DNA of 64,000 nt from Bacillus infantis NRRL B-14911 (GTDB taxonomy: Bacteria > Bacillota > Bacilli > Bacillales > Cytobacillaceae): NCBI RefSeq assembly GCF_000473245.1, contig NC_022524.1, forward strand, positions 3,434,501-3,498,500, given 5' to 3'. Shown piece after piece: positions 8,685-18,395 of this stretch; within the stretch, counting starts at the first letter, position 1; the number at the start of each line of letters is the position of its first letter. Both the position numbers and the translations under genes were made by a program. The notes beneath the pieces were generated by a model, which saw only the letters and a list, made by a program, of their open reading frames with translations, was not told where the DNA came from and made no database searches.

Positions 8685-11041
8685 TCTTCCATTGCCTCCT
8701 CAGTATGAACCGCCCCTTGAAGGACTGCATCGAACCAGCTTTTCAGCTCCTGGTATGAAGAATACAGCAAATCGTTTTCAAGGGTGTATTGTGCATGCTT
8801 CCTTTGATATGTCGGGGATTCTGTCAGGTCCCGCTTGTTTGCCTCTTTATTAAGGGCCAAGAGCCCATTTTCCATTTTAGCAAAGTCCAGCTCAAAAAAC
8901 ACCTTTGACATAAAATCAATTGTTTCCCTGCTCCATCCTTTATGCTTGGCAAGCTGGTCCCCGAATTTTCTTATGTCGAATTGGCCTCTTTTGGCCAGGA
9001 ATGAATAAAACCACTTAAAATGGTCCCTGTTTGGGATCGTGCTGAAATACTCGCTTTCTTCCTTATAGAAGTGGGCATAGATCCTGGCAGGGGCTTTGCC
9101 CTGAAGGAGCTTTTCCAGCATCTGTTTTGAAGGAGGCAGATCTGCAAGAACTATATGCTCTTCTTCAATCACCAGAGCTTCCGCTTCCGTTTCAGAGCTT
9201 ATGAAGAAAGCTGCATCTTCCGGCAATGAAGGAATCTTTTCCCGGCTTTGGCCGTCAAAGCATATCCACTTGGTACTTGATTCAGGAAGGAGTTCCTTTA
9301 GCTGTTCAAATCTCTTGATTCCTCTCAGATCAAAAAGCTGCCATTCGGCGACAGATAAATCGTGCAGAAAAATTTGCGGTTTTCTTATATTATTCCATTC
9401 ATTTATAGATAATTCACCAATTACGGATATCCGGGAATCTGCCGAGATATGATGGAACAGCTCCCCAAGGCCGAATCCGATTCCGTCCAATGCGGATGAA
9501 CCCTCGCCAAGTGCCATTTTAAGATGATTCTGGCCGGAGCCTATCTTGCGCATGCTGGCAATGGGGGCATCCTTAATCAGGACGCGCGGTTTAGGATTGT
9601 CCATTCCAAAGGGGGAAAGAAGCTGCATTTGTTCTATCGCAGGCAGGCTGACATCTTCAAGGCTTACCTCGGCATCGAGGCTTGCGACCGGTATGAAATC
9701 CTCGTCACTGAGCTGCTCTTTCGCGAGGCCGTTGAGCCTTTCCCGCAGCTCCCCCACGTCTCCAAGCCCAAGCGTCATCCCAGCAGCCATCGGATGGCCC
9801 CCAAAATGGGGCAGGATGTCCCTGCAGGCAGACAGATTTTTATACAAATCAAATCCGGCTATGCTTCTGGCAGATCCTTTTGCCGTCCCCTTTTCTTTAT
9901 CAAAGCTGAGGACGATGGCCGGCCTGTAGAATTTATCGACAAGCCTTGACGCTACAATGCCGATCACACCGGCATTCCAGCCTTCCTTCCCGATAACGAG
10001 AACAGCATTTTCCCCTGCCGGGTACTTTTCCTCGACTTCTTTGATTGCCTCTTCGGCAATCTGGCTGACAATGGACTGCCTCTCTTTGTTCATGCTGTCA
10101 ATTTCTTCAGCAATCATAGCTGCTTCTTCCCGGTCATCTGTCAGCAGCAGATGGACGGCCGGATCTGCGCTGTCCAGCCTGCCGGCAGCATTCAGCCTTG
10201 GAGCAAGCATGAACCCTATGGTTTCTTCATCTACTGCAGCCTGCTCCACATTTGCCAGCTTGAACAGCGCGAGCAGGCCGGCCCTTTTAGTCACCTTCAG
10301 CTTCTTGATCCCTCTCTGGACAAGGAGCCTGTTCTCTCCTTTCAGAGATACCAGGTCGGCCACGGTTCCTATAGCAGCAATTTCCAGAAGCTCCTCGGGG
10401 ATATTTCCCAATAGGGCGTGAGCTACCTTAAAGGCCACGCCCACTCCGGCAAGCTCGCGGAAAGGATAAAGGCTTCCCTCAAGCTTGGGATGGATGATAG
10501 CCAGGGCCTCCGGGAGAACCGGACCGGGTTCATGGTGGTCCGTAATGATCAGGTCCATGCCCAGCTCTTTGGCAATGGACGCCTCATGGACTGCTGATAT
10601 GCCGGTATCCACCGTAATGAGCAGCTTGGTGCCAATTTCGGCCGCATGCCTGAATGCTCCCTCATTCGGGCCGTATCCCTCCGTAAACCGGTTAGGTATG
10701 TAGAAATCTACATTGGCACCCAGGCTGCGGAGCGTTATCATCATAACAGAGGTGCTTGTGACTCCGTCTGCATCATAATCCCCATATATTAAAATCGGTT
10801 CATTTTCGTTTATCGCTTTATTTATTCGTGAGACTGCAGCATCCATCCCGGCCAGGAGAAAAGGGTCGTGGAACTCCCCATTATTTCCGTACAGGAAATC
10901 CTGTGCCGATTCAGGAGTATCGAGCCCCCGATTCACTAATAATGATGCCACAATTGGACTGATTTTCAATTCGCTGATCAGTGTGTCAGCTTTATCTTTA
11001 TCCGATTGACGAACAATCCATCTTGTTTTTGACTTTAACAT
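8675..11041 (-). CDS. recJ: Single-strand-specific 5'-3' exonuclease RecJ
   Basis: Degrades single-stranded DNA 5'-3' in recombination and mismatch repair. The 788-residue protein has DHH-family motifs: [11 protein letters not shown] (about 86-96), TDHHEPG for the DHH site, and the DHHA1 motif [10 protein letters not shown]. An OB fold and a long C-terminal extension of the Bacillus RecJ_C type follow. The frame is open 17 codons further upstream, but the ATG at 11041 ([10 protein letters not shown]) has GAGGGGTG at good spacing. The stop overlaps the start of apt. Confidence 0.95.
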   Translation of the reverse strand: MLKSKTRWIVRQSDKDKADTLISELKISPIVASLLVNRGLDTPESAQDFLYGNNGEFHDPFLLAGMDAAVSRINKAINENEPILIYGDYDADGVTSTSVMMITLRSLGANVDFYIPNRFTEGYGPNEGAFRHAAEIGTKLLITVDTGISAVHEASIAKELGMDLIITDHHEPGPVLPEALAIIHPKLEGSLYPFRELAGVGVAFKVAHALLGNIPEELLEIAAIGTVADLVSLKGENRLLVQRGIKKLKVTKRAGLLALFKLANVEQAAVDEETIGFMLAPRLNAAGRLDSADPAVHLLLTDDREEAAMIAEEIDSMNKERQSIVSQIAEEAIKEVEEKYPAGENAVLVIGKEGWNAGVIGIVASRLVDKFYRPAIVLSFDKEKGTAKGSARSIAGFDLYKNLSACRDILPHFGGHPMAAGMTLGLGDVGELRERLNGLAKEQLSDEDFIPVASLDAEVSLEDVSLPAIEQMQLLSPFGMDNPKPRVLIKDAPIASMRKIGSGQNHLKMALGEGSSALDGIGFGLGELFHHISADSRISVIGELSINEWNNIRKPQIFLHDLSVAEWQLFDLRGIKRFEQLKELLPESSTKWICFDGQSREKIPSLPEDAAFFISSETEAEALVIEEEHIVLADLPPSKQMLEKLLQGKAPARIYAHFYKEESEYFSTIPNRDHFKWFYSFLAKRGQFDIRKFGDQLAKHKGWSRETIDFMSKVFFELDFAKMENGLLALNKEANKRDLTESPTYQRKHAQYTLENDLLYSSYQELKSWFDAVLQGAVHTEEAMEEWI

Positions 11042-11118
11042 ACGTTCACCCCTCAGCTTTTCTATTATACAAGAGGGCGTACCGGGATTCAATGAATTCC
11101 TGGGGTGTACAATCAGCA

Positions 11119-11150
11119 GAAAATAAAGGAAGCAGCAAGGCTGCTTCCTT
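11119..11150 (-). terminator. Terminator after the LapA-like gene
   Basis: AAGGAAGCAGC-CTT-GCTGCTTCCTT stem (11-bp arms) at 11126-11150 followed on the minus strand by TATTTTC. It abuts the stop codon of the LapA-like gene. Confidence 0.78.
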
Positions 11151-11471
11151 CTAATGAATATCCCTTTTTAAATAATCTTCGTCACTGTCTGCTGCAGCTT
11201 CGGCGCTTTCCTTATCGGCGCCAGCTTTAAGAGCGGCGTTCTCTTTCTCAAGGGATCTGACCTTCCGCTGAAGGGCAAATACCCTGAATACACCTACTAG
11301 CCCGACGATGAGGCCGCCCATCAGCACTGAACCGAGGATGACCAGTATAAGCGGCCATTCACTTTCCCCAAAAACATAGTTGACTGTAACAGGATCCACA
11401 TTAATAACAGCAAATACCGCGACAATAAGTGCAAATAGAATCCCGAATATCAAGGCCCACTGAACTTTCAC
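11151..11471 (-). CDS. LapA-domain membrane protein (YrvD-like)
   Basis: A 106-residue protein with two membrane segments (about 5-25 and 41-63) separated by a short loop, then a coiled-coil-like acidic tail (VRSLEKENAALKAG). This is the layout of the lipopolysaccharide-assembly LapA domain family (DUF1049), which in Gram-positives has no defined role. The start is GTG at 11471 with GGGAG nine bases upstream. It lies 18 bases after the cation efflux gene and ends at a terminator, so those two may form an operon. Confidence 0.82.
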   Translation of the reverse strand: MKVQWALIFGILFALIVAVFAVINVDPVTVNYVFGESEWPLILVILGSVLMGGLIVGLVGVFRVFALQRKVRSLEKENAALKAGADKESAEAAADSDEDYLKRDIH

Positions 11472-11489
11472 TCCACATCTCTCCCATCT

Positions 11490-12395
11490 TTAATCTGGAT
11501 TGCCGGGATTGTAAGGGTTGATATGCACAAAGACATTATGCACATTTTTCTCCTGCATCAGCTTCTCTTTTACTTCCTTTCCTACCCGGTGCCCCTCTTC
11601 GACTGTCATATGGGGGTCTACGGCAATCTTCAGGTCTATGATGACATAATGGCCATGCTCCCTTGCATGAAGCTGGTTGATCTCTTTCACTGCCGGAACA
11701 GACAGAACTGCTTTCCGCAGCTCTTCCGTATCCTCATCATGAAGCACATGGTCCAAAGTATTATGAATCGATTCTTTGCCGAGTGACCATGCCATTTTTA
11801 TGACAAGCAGCGAGACCAGCAGCCCTGCAACAGGATCTCCGTATTCCAGCCATCCGATCCCGGCTTTTCCCCCGATGACAGCTGCCCCTATCCCCGCCAG
11901 GGCGGCAATGGAGGAATAAACATCAGAACGATGCTCATATGCATTGATGATTAATGCATCGCTATTAAGCTTTTTTCCCAATTTATACTTATAACGAAAC
12001 ATTGCCTCTTTTACAACAATGGAAATAAGGACTGCGGCAATAGCAATAGCCTTGGGCGGCTCGATTGGATGGAAAAAAGCCTCAAAGGAAGATTTGCCGA
12101 TTTCAAACCCCACAAGCATCAGCAGGACAGCAACGATGATGGCTGCAATCGATTCAGCTTTTCCATGTCCATAAGGATGGTCTTCATCGGGCGGCTGCTT
12201 GGCAGCCCTGAGCCCAATATAAACGGCAAATGACCCCGCAATGTCTGAAGCAGAATGGACCGCATCCGCGATCAGTGCACGGCTGTTGGCATAAACCCCC
12301 ACTCCATACTTGAGGATTGCCAGCACAATATTTCCCACAATCCCGATCATAGCCGCAAATTCAGCCTGTTTAAAACGATCTTTGTTAGTATCCAA
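11490..12395 (-). CDS. Cation diffusion facilitator family transporter
   Basis: Predicted divalent-cation/proton antiporter of the CDF family, 301 residues with six membrane segments and a cytoplasmic C-terminal ferredoxin-like domain. Metal-site residues are visible in TM2 (ADAVHSASD) and TM5 (EHRSDVYSS), and the His-rich DEDHPYGHGKAE loop follows TM2. The motifs fit the manganese/zinc efflux subgroup (MneP/MneS-like), but substrate cannot be decided by reading. The start is TTG at 12395 after GGAAGG-type spacing. No metalloregulator site was recognised upstream. Confidence 0.9.
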   Translation of the reverse strand: MDTNKDRFKQAEFAAMIGIVGNIVLAILKYGVGVYANSRALIADAVHSASDIAGSFAVYIGLRAAKQPPDEDHPYGHGKAESIAAIIVAVLLMLVGFEIGKSSFEAFFHPIEPPKAIAIAAVLISIVVKEAMFRYKYKLGKKLNSDALIINAYEHRSDVYSSIAALAGIGAAVIGGKAGIGWLEYGDPVAGLLVSLLVIKMAWSLGKESIHNTLDHVLHDEDTEELRKAVLSVPAVKEINQLHAREHGHYVIIDLKIAVDPHMTVEEGHRVGKEVKEKLMQEKNVHNVFVHINPYNPGNPD

Positions 12396-12473
12396 GTCTC
12401 AACTTCCTTCCCCGCATTTTATACTTATAGTGTATCCGAAAATCGGCAATCAAAAAGCACTTAAGGGCTAAAA

Positions 12474-12507
12474 CAGGAAAAAACACAGGAAAGGTTTTCC
12501 TGTGTTT
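12474..12507 (-). terminator. Terminator of secDF
   Basis: AAACACAGGAAAA / TTTTCCTGTGTTT stem at 12481-12507, followed on the minus strand by TTTTCC. It lies 14 bases beyond the secDF stop. Confidence 0.83.
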
Positions 12508-12520
12508 TTTCTTAAGCGGA

Positions 12521-14782
12521 TCAGACCTGCGGCTCGTCTGATGCTTTGCGTTTTACTTTTTCTGTTTTGATTACGCCTTTTTTCTTCAGCTCTTTATTTT
12601 TCCATACCAGCCATAGCTGGGATGCAATGAAGAGTGAGGAATATGTTCCGGCTACAAGGCCGATAAGCAGGGCGAATGAAAAGCTGCGGATCGATTCGCT
12701 GCCGAAGATGAGCAGACCGACAACCGCGATGACAACCGTAATGACGGTGCTAACTGATCGTCCGAGTGTTTGCCTTAAGCTCTGGTTGACAACATCAGCG
12801 ATATCATCGAAGGTTTTAAGCCTCTTCTTCTTCTGCATGTTTTCGCGCATTCTATCGAACGTTACGATCGTATCATTGATTGAGTAACCCACAATTGTCA
12901 GGATTGCCGCAATGAATGTTATGTCCACTTCAAAGCGGATGATGCTGAACAGGGCGATGATGAAGAATGCATCATGGAGCAGAGCTATGACAGCTGCAAG
13001 CGCCATGTAAATCTCAAACCTGATTGTTACATAAATGATGATGCCGACAGACGCAATCAGCAAAGCTTTGAAAGCATTCTTCGCAAGCTCTTTACCAACG
13101 GTAGGAGAGACGGTGCTGACATTCGGCTCCTGGCCGTACACATCATTCATATGAGTCTTCAGCTCAGCAATCTTATCCTTGCCCAGCGGATCGGTGAATC
13201 GCGCTACGCCTATATTCTGGTCATCTCCTGAAATGATGATATCATCTGTTTCAAGTCCGACTTTACTGAGTTCTTCCTGAATTTCACTCTTATTCACTGA
13301 TTGCCCCGCTGTGATTTCAACCCGCGTACCCGCTACGAAATCGATGCCGAGATTAAGCCTGAATACGGATAAGGCGATGATGCCGGCAACAGCCATGGCA
13401 ATCGAGAAAATAAAGAACTTCCTGCGATGCTTTACAAAATCGAAACGGTCATATTTTGTAGGCAGGTCAAGCGTATCATAGTTTTCAGCAATATCTTTGA
13501 TTTCACTCTTTTTGACTCCAAACCAAGTAGGCTTTTTCGTAAAGATCCTGCTGTTTACCCATAAGCCAAGCAGCAGACGTGAACCATAGACAGCTGTGAT
13601 GAAACTGGCCAGAATGCTCAGGATGAGCATGGTCGCAAATCCTTTAACCGAGCTTGTCCCATAGAGGAAAAGCACGACAGCGGCAAGAATGGTTGTGATG
13701 TTGGCATCAAGGATTGTGGACAGGGAGTTTTTGTTTCCTGCCTGGAAGGCGGACTTGACTGACTTACCAACCTTCAGCTCTTCCTTGATCCTCTCATAGG
13801 TGATGATATTGGCATCAACGGCCATTCCGACCCCAAGAATCAGTGCTGCAATTCCCGGGAGAGTCAGTACACCATTCATCCAATCAAAGACAAGCAGAAT
13901 CAGATAGATGTAAATTGACAATGTTATAGTTGCAATAAAACCTGGGAATCGGTAAAACGCAATCATGAACAGGAAGATGACCAAAATGCCGATGATACCG
14001 CCTGTAATGGTCTTCTGCATGGCATCTTCACCGAACTTGGCACCGACACTGGTGGAATATTCCTCCGTCAGCTCAACTGGAAGCGCCCCCGCCTTCAGCA
14101 GGGAAGAGAGTGTTTTTGCTTCTTCAAGAGAAAAATTTCCGACGATTGAAACTGTATCCTGGTTGAATACCTGGCTGACCTGTGGTGCAGAAAGGTATTT
14201 TGGATCTTCTTTCTGTGACTCTTCTTTGAAAGAATCGCCTTCTTCATAGTCGAGCCAGATGACCAGCAGGTTATTTGGCGCTCCCATATTGACAATTTCC
14301 TGTGTGACTTCCTTGAACTTCTCGGCACTCTTCAGCGTCAAGGAAACGCTTGGCTTGCCGTTTTCATCGAAAGTCTGTTTAGCTCCGCCTTCTACAAGGT
14401 CAGACCCATTCATCATTTCACGGTCATTGACATCCCTGAATGACAGATTGGCTTCAGTGGAAAGCATCTCACGTGCCTGGTTTTGGTCTTTTACACCGGC
14501 CAGCTGGACGCGGACCCTGTTGTCGCCCTCAATCTGGATGATAGGCTCATTTACACCAAGGGCATTGACCCGGCGGTCGAGGGCCTCAGCAGTGCTGTTT
14601 AGCACCTCTTTTGTGGCTTTCTTTCCATCCTTGGTCTTTACATCGTAAAGTACCTCGAAGCCGCCCTGCAGATCCAGGCCGAGCTTGATATTATTCAGTA
14701 TGTTTTTGGTTGTGCCTCCCATCAGACTGCCGATCAGAATGACAATCAGGAAGAAGGCGACAATCCTGCTGCGCTTTACCAT
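12521..14782 (-). CDS. secDF: Fused protein-export membrane protein SecDF
   Basis: Proton-driven accessory of the Sec translocase, with SecD and SecF fused into one 753-residue chain as in Bacillus. The SecD half shows LGLDLQGGFEV near the N-terminus, a large extracellular P1 region, and the TM4 signature GVGMAVDANIITYERI. The SecF half shows LGIDFVAGT and GYSINDTIVTFDRMREN. Twelve membrane segments are expected. The ATG at 14782 is preceded by GGGGGAT at a slightly long spacing. Its own terminator follows; the leader contains a strong hairpin (14816-14849). Confidence 0.97.
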   Translation of the reverse strand: MVKRSRIVAFFLIVILIGSLMGGTTKNILNNIKLGLDLQGGFEVLYDVKTKDGKKATKEVLNSTAEALDRRVNALGVNEPIIQIEGDNRVRVQLAGVKDQNQAREMLSTEANLSFRDVNDREMMNGSDLVEGGAKQTFDENGKPSVSLTLKSAEKFKEVTQEIVNMGAPNNLLVIWLDYEEGDSFKEESQKEDPKYLSAPQVSQVFNQDTVSIVGNFSLEEAKTLSSLLKAGALPVELTEEYSTSVGAKFGEDAMQKTITGGIIGILVIFLFMIAFYRFPGFIATITLSIYIYLILLVFDWMNGVLTLPGIAALILGVGMAVDANIITYERIKEELKVGKSVKSAFQAGNKNSLSTILDANITTILAAVVLFLYGTSSVKGFATMLILSILASFITAVYGSRLLLGLWVNSRIFTKKPTWFGVKKSEIKDIAENYDTLDLPTKYDRFDFVKHRRKFFIFSIAMAVAGIIALSVFRLNLGIDFVAGTRVEITAGQSVNKSEIQEELSKVGLETDDIIISGDDQNIGVARFTDPLGKDKIAELKTHMNDVYGQEPNVSTVSPTVGKELAKNAFKALLIASVGIIIYVTIRFEIYMALAAVIALLHDAFFIIALFSIIRFEVDITFIAAILTIVGYSINDTIVTFDRMRENMQKKKRLKTFDDIADVVNQSLRQTLGRSVSTVITVVIAVVGLLIFGSESIRSFSFALLIGLVAGTYSSLFIASQLWLVWKNKELKKKGVIKTEKVKRKASDEPQV

Positions 14783-14815
14783 TGTGCTGTTATATCCCCC
14801 TTAAACTTCCGGCCC

Positions 14816-14849
14816 CTGCAGGCATGCCCTCTTTCAGAGCATGCTGCAG
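14816..14849. other. Strong imperfect hairpin in the comN-secDF gap
   Basis: Arms CTGCA-G-GCATG-CC-CTCT and AGAG-CATGC-TGCAG can pair around a three-base loop (about 14 pairs with two small bulges). No T-run follows on either strand, so it is unlikely to be a simple terminator. In the minus-strand transcript it would lie about 35 bases upstream of the secDF start. Confidence 0.45.
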
Positions 14850-15047
14850 CGCCGGGTGCTGCTTGCAATCTTTAAGCCTGCTCCGCTTTACTGCGGGCAG
14901 TCTTTTTCTATAAATAGACCGAAAAAACCAACATATCCATTATGAAATAGAATGGAATGGCTGTCAATTTGTCCCTTCATAATAAACTGGCTCTTACATT
15001 AAAAAAATGAATTGTACATACCGCAACAGCCGCTTACAATCCTATCC

Positions 15048-15341
15048 TCACTCAAGCAGCTTCCTTCTGTCTTCCTCACTCAGCTCGCCAAGGCCTTTTC
15101 CTTTAAATGCCTCGACTGTCGCATAGCTGAAATAGTCAGCCGCTTTCACTTCCAGGATACCGCCCACTATTTCGAATAGTCTGGCATCTTCATGCGGTTT
15201 CCGCCATTTTTTTTCAGTCAGATACCTCCAAAGCTCATCTTCTGCAACAGCTCCATAATTCAGCAGCCGGAATTCCTCGAGCTTGCTTTGCAGTGCAGGC
15301 TGAACCTGCCGGCGAAACTTTTCATATACATGGCCTTTCAT
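15048..15341 (-). CDS. comN: Post-transcriptional regulator ComN
   Basis: A 97-residue cytoplasmic protein (KGHVYEKFRRQVQPALQSK at the N-terminus) of the ComN / Post_transc_reg family. In B. subtilis ComN is needed for post-transcriptional control of the comE late competence operon. The ending LSEEDRRKLLE and the family-typical YGAVAEDELWRYLTEKKW segment support the call. The GTG three bases earlier (15344) is an alternative; the ATG is placed eight bases after GAGGAG and is preferred. It lies upstream of secDF on the same strand and divergent from spoVB. Confidence 0.85.
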   Translation of the reverse strand: MKGHVYEKFRRQVQPALQSKLEEFRLLNYGAVAEDELWRYLTEKKWRKPHEDARLFEIVGGILEVKAADYFSYATVEAFKGKGLGELSEEDRRKLLE

Positions 15342-15394
15342 CACTAGGGCTCCTCTCCCGCTGTTCTATCAAAAATAGAAAAATCAAGAACTTG

Positions 15395-15424
15395 TCATGC
15401 TTTGTCCTAATCGCGGCATATAGT
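15395..15424 (+). promoter_or_regulatory. spoVB: Candidate SigE promoter of spoVB
   Basis: TCATGCT (15395-15401) resembles the SigE -35 (KMATATT, 5 of 7). It is 15 bases from CATATAGT (15417-15424), 6 of 8 matches to the SigE -10 CATACAHT. spoVB is SigE-dependent in B. subtilis, which fits, but this is pattern matching by eye. Confidence 0.45.
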
Positions 15425-15468
15425 TAATTGTATATGATTATACCTATTTTGAGAAGGCAGGGAACAGG

Positions 15469-17031
15469 ATGTCTAAGTTTTTAAAAGGAACGATTATTTT
15501 ACTGGCTGCCGGCCTGGTGACAAGGGTTCTCGGATTCATAAACCGTATTGTGATTGCCCGCTTCATCGGTGAAGAGGGTGTCGGCTTATATATGATGGCA
15601 TTTCCCACTCTGATCCTCGTCATTACAATTACACAGCTTGGCCTGCCAGTTGCCATCTCCAAAAATGTAGCGGAGGCAGAAGCCAGGGGCGATACGGCAA
15701 AAATCAAAAAAATACTGGCTGTATCTCTTGCTGTGACCATTTCTCTATCTGCCATTTTCACGCCGGCCTTGTTTCTGCTCGCTCCTATATTGTCTGAAAC
15801 TCTTTTCACTGACCCAAGGACACATCTGCCCTTGCTGGCAATCGCCCCCATCGTGCCGATTGTAGCTGTTTCTTCTGTCATAAGGGGATATTTCCAGGGA
15901 AGGCAGCAGATGAAGCCCGCAGCATATTCACAGGTTCTTGAGCAGATCGTGCGAATCGGGCTTATCGCCTTGCTGACGAAGGCTTTCCTGCCTTATGGCA
16001 TCGAGTATGCCGCTGCAGCGGCAATGTTTGCATCTGTAATCGGGGAACTGGTTTCACTGGTTTATCTTGTGGCAGCTTTCAAACTGAAGAAAAGGTTCAG
16101 GCTGAGAAAAAATTTCTTCGGCTATGTCCAGTCCGGTAAAAGCACCTTCAGCGATTTGATGAAGATTGCTCTGCCGACTACGGGCAGCAGGATGATCGGA
16201 TCGATTGCCTGGTTTTTTGAGCCTATTGTTGTCTCGCACAGTCTTGCGCTTGCGGGAGTAGCCGCCATCGCCGCCACAAAGCAATACGGGGCCCTGACAG
16301 GCTTTGCCATGCCGCTGCTGCTGCTGCCGTCTTTCGTCACCCACTCCCTTTCTACCTCGCTTGTGCCTGCAATCAGCGAGGCCAACTCGAGAAAGGATAT
16401 GAAGCTGATTGAACACAGGCTCCAGCAGGCACTCCGGTTCTCTTTTATTACAGGGGGAATGGCAGTCGTGCTTCTCTACGTTCTTGCCAGCCCTTTGATG
16501 GAGGTTATGTATGGAAGTTCAAGCGGAGACCAGTTCATCAAACTGATGGCTCCTTTCTTTCTGTTTTACTATTACCAGGGACCGCTTCAAGCCACCTTGC
16601 AGGCACTCAACCTCGCAAGGGCCGCCATGATCAACAGCCTGATCGGGTCAATCGTAAAAATCGCCGTCATTTTTCTCCTAGCCAGCCAGCCGGCATTCGG
16701 CATCAATGGGGTGGCTCTCGGCATCCTGGTCGGCTTTGTTCTTGTCACACTGCTTCATTTCGCAACCGTACTGAAGACCATTTCATTCACTTTTTATATC
16801 ATGGATTATGTGAAAACCTTTGCTGTCATGGGCCTTGCTGGCTGGGGTGGCCATGCTTCATTCAGCATGATGCCGGAGGAGATGCTTCTGGCCTTCAAGG
16901 TTATGATATCCACGCTGATCATGGGCATACTGTATCTGATTTTCCTGCTCATCTTCAGGCTGATTACAAAAGAAGATCTGCGGCGGATCCCGGTCATCGG
17001 CCAGCCTCTTTCAAGGCTAGCCTTCAAATAA
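15469..17031 (+). CDS. spoVB: Stage V sporulation protein B (MOP-superfamily flippase)
   Basis: Polytopic membrane protein of 520 residues, about 14 helices, of the polysaccharide transporter/MurJ-like flippase superfamily. SpoVB is required for spore cortex peptidoglycan synthesis, presumably moving lipid-linked precursor across the forespore outer membrane. The opening (MSKFLKGTIILLAAGLVTRV) and the GYFQGRQQMKPAAYSQVLEQ segment are characteristic. The ATG follows an AGGGAACAGG-type ribosome binding site. It is monocistronic, flanked by the divergent comN gene and a bidirectional terminator. Confidence 0.93.
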   Translation: MSKFLKGTIILLAAGLVTRVLGFINRIVIARFIGEEGVGLYMMAFPTLILVITITQLGLPVAISKNVAEAEARGDTAKIKKILAVSLAVTISLSAIFTPALFLLAPILSETLFTDPRTHLPLLAIAPIVPIVAVSSVIRGYFQGRQQMKPAAYSQVLEQIVRIGLIALLTKAFLPYGIEYAAAAAMFASVIGELVSLVYLVAAFKLKKRFRLRKNFFGYVQSGKSTFSDLMKIALPTTGSRMIGSIAWFFEPIVVSHSLALAGVAAIAATKQYGALTGFAMPLLLLPSFVTHSLSTSLVPAISEANSRKDMKLIEHRLQQALRFSFITGGMAVVLLYVLASPLMEVMYGSSSGDQFIKLMAPFFLFYYYQGPLQATLQALNLARAAMINSLIGSIVKIAVIFLLASQPAFGINGVALGILVGFVLVTLLHFATVLKTISFTFYIMDYVKTFAVMGLAGWGGHASFSMMPEEMLLAFKVMISTLIMGILYLIFLLIFRLITKEDLRRIPVIGQPLSRLAFK

Positions 17032-17035
17032 AAAA

Positions 17036-17066
17036 ATAAAAATGGCGTCCTGAACGCCATTTTTTT
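17036..17066. terminator. Bidirectional terminator between spoVB and the DUF421 gene
   Basis: AAAAATGGCGT-CCTGA-ACGCCATTTTTTT: an 11-bp stem with A-run and T-run on its flanks, usable from both strands by the convergent genes. Confidence 0.85.
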
Positions 17067-17073
17067 GACCATC

Positions 17074-17721
17074 TTATTTTTCATCGATGGGATCAATATA
17101 AAGGTTTCCGTTAGAGTAGCTGCAAAAAGATATCTGCTGTATTTCATCATAGCCTTTTTTCTTCAGCTGTTCTGCCAGCCACTGGCGCGATTTATGGACT
17201 GAAGCAAGATTGGCTTCCTGAAGGTTTCCGTCTATGATCAGAGGATGGTCTATGTCGCTGCCTTTCATATTGTCCTTTTGAAACACAGAAAGCTTGCCTG
17301 AAGGCTCCAGGATCGCAAATTCGACGTCTGCTATATTTTTAATATCTTTGTCCCGCAGCTGGGTGAGAAGATCATCGAAATTATATCGCTGCTGCCTCAT
17401 CGTATTTTCATCGATTTTCCCCTGATTGATGATAATAGAGGGCTTGCCGTCCACGATATCCCTGAATTTTTTGCTTTTGAGTGATAGGATGGCCAGAACG
17501 ATTTGTATAACCATGAGGAGCATCATCGGAAGTATGTTCTTCACCAGGCTGCCGTCAGGATTTTCAATCGCCACCACTGCCATTTCGGCAATCATGATAT
17601 ATACCACTAAATCCAGCACGCTCAGTTCGCCTATTTCCCTTTTGCCCATCAGCCGAAAGATCAGGAGGATGACCCCATATAAAAAAAGTGTCCTCGCAAT
17701 GATTATCATATATTCCGCCAA
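17074..17721 (-). CDS. DUF421 (YetF/YrbG-type) membrane protein
   Basis: Membrane protein with three N-terminal transmembrane segments (YGVILLIFRLMGKREIGELS is the DUF421 hallmark) followed by a cytoplasmic domain with KPSIIINQGKID and RQQRYNFDDLLTQLR. In other DUF421 proteins this cytoplasmic part has a YetF-like fold; the physiological role is unsettled. The frame is open to an ATG at 17745, but AGGAGG is located inside that extension and points to the TTG at 17721 (MAEYMIIIARTL, 215 residues). Confidence 0.85.
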   Translation of the reverse strand: MAEYMIIIARTLFLYGVILLIFRLMGKREIGELSVLDLVVYIMIAEMAVVAIENPDGSLVKNILPMMLLMVIQIVLAILSLKSKKFRDIVDGKPSIIINQGKIDENTMRQQRYNFDDLLTQLRDKDIKNIADVEFAILEPSGKLSVFQKDNMKGSDIDHPLIIDGNLQEANLASVHKSRQWLAEQLKKKGYDEIQQISFCSYSNGNLYIDPIDEK

Positions 17722-17931
17722 AACTGCCTCCTCCTCTTTCATCACATTCCAACATTAGTATGCTTCACGTCCAGGACTGTCATTAAGAAAGCTTTTTCCA
17801 TTTGGCACTGATGCTTAGCCCCTCCATTCAGGAGGAAAAAGCCCGCTATTATGCTAAATATTTAATTCTAAAAAGCAGCTGCTGCGAATATGCTTGTACT
17901 AGGATTTATCGTTTGAAGGGAGAGGAAATCA

Positions 17932-18321
17932 ATGGAAGAATCCAAACATATGGGGAGTGCGGTGCTATACGGGATAGGGAGCATCTTTATCATTGCGATT
18001 GCCAGCAGCCTGGTGTTCTCGCTGCTCTTGAAGTTCACTTCAATGGATGAGTCATCCATAAAGCTTCCCGCTGAAATCCTGGCTTTCATTTCACTGTTTG
18101 CCGGCGGCTTCATTTCCGGGGGAAAAGGAAAGCAGAAAGGATGGCTGCTGGGGGGGCTGACTGGCGCCATATATACACTGGTCATTTTCCTGTTCCAATA
18201 TCTCGGGCATGACAGCCTGTTTTCCGCGGAGCAGACCATTTATCATACGTGTTTCCTGCTGGTCTGTATGATGGGCGGGATCCTGGGAGTCAACATGTCT
18301 TCAAAGTCAAGGGCAGCATAG
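17932..18321 (+). CDS. TIGR04086-family membrane protein (YrzE-like)
   Basis: A 129-residue protein with four predicted membrane helices (about 11-35, 44-60, 68-92, 104-122) and a glycine-rich turn (FAGGFISGGKGKQKGWLLGG). These match the Firmicute TIGR04086 family, which has no assigned function; in Bacillus a member (YrzE) sits between spoVB and yajC. The start ATG follows AGGGAGAGG. It is a single plus-strand gene closed by a terminator shared with yajC. Confidence 0.83.
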   Translation: MEESKHMGSAVLYGIGSIFIIAIASSLVFSLLLKFTSMDESSIKLPAEILAFISLFAGGFISGGKGKQKGWLLGGLTGAIYTLVIFLFQYLGHDSLFSAEQTIYHTCFLLVCMMGGILGVNMSSKSRAA

Positions 18322-18358
18322 ATGCCTAAACTGAAACGCAACGGTTTTCTAAAGCCAT

Positions 18359-18393
18359 AAAAAAAGAAGCAGAACAAGGTCTGCTTCTTTTTT
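18359..18393. terminator. Bidirectional terminator between the TIGR04086 gene and yajC
   Basis: AAAAAGAAGCAGA and TCTGCTTCTTTTT form a 13-bp stem with long A and T flanks; it serves both converging transcripts. Confidence 0.85.
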
Positions 18394-18395
18394 TA

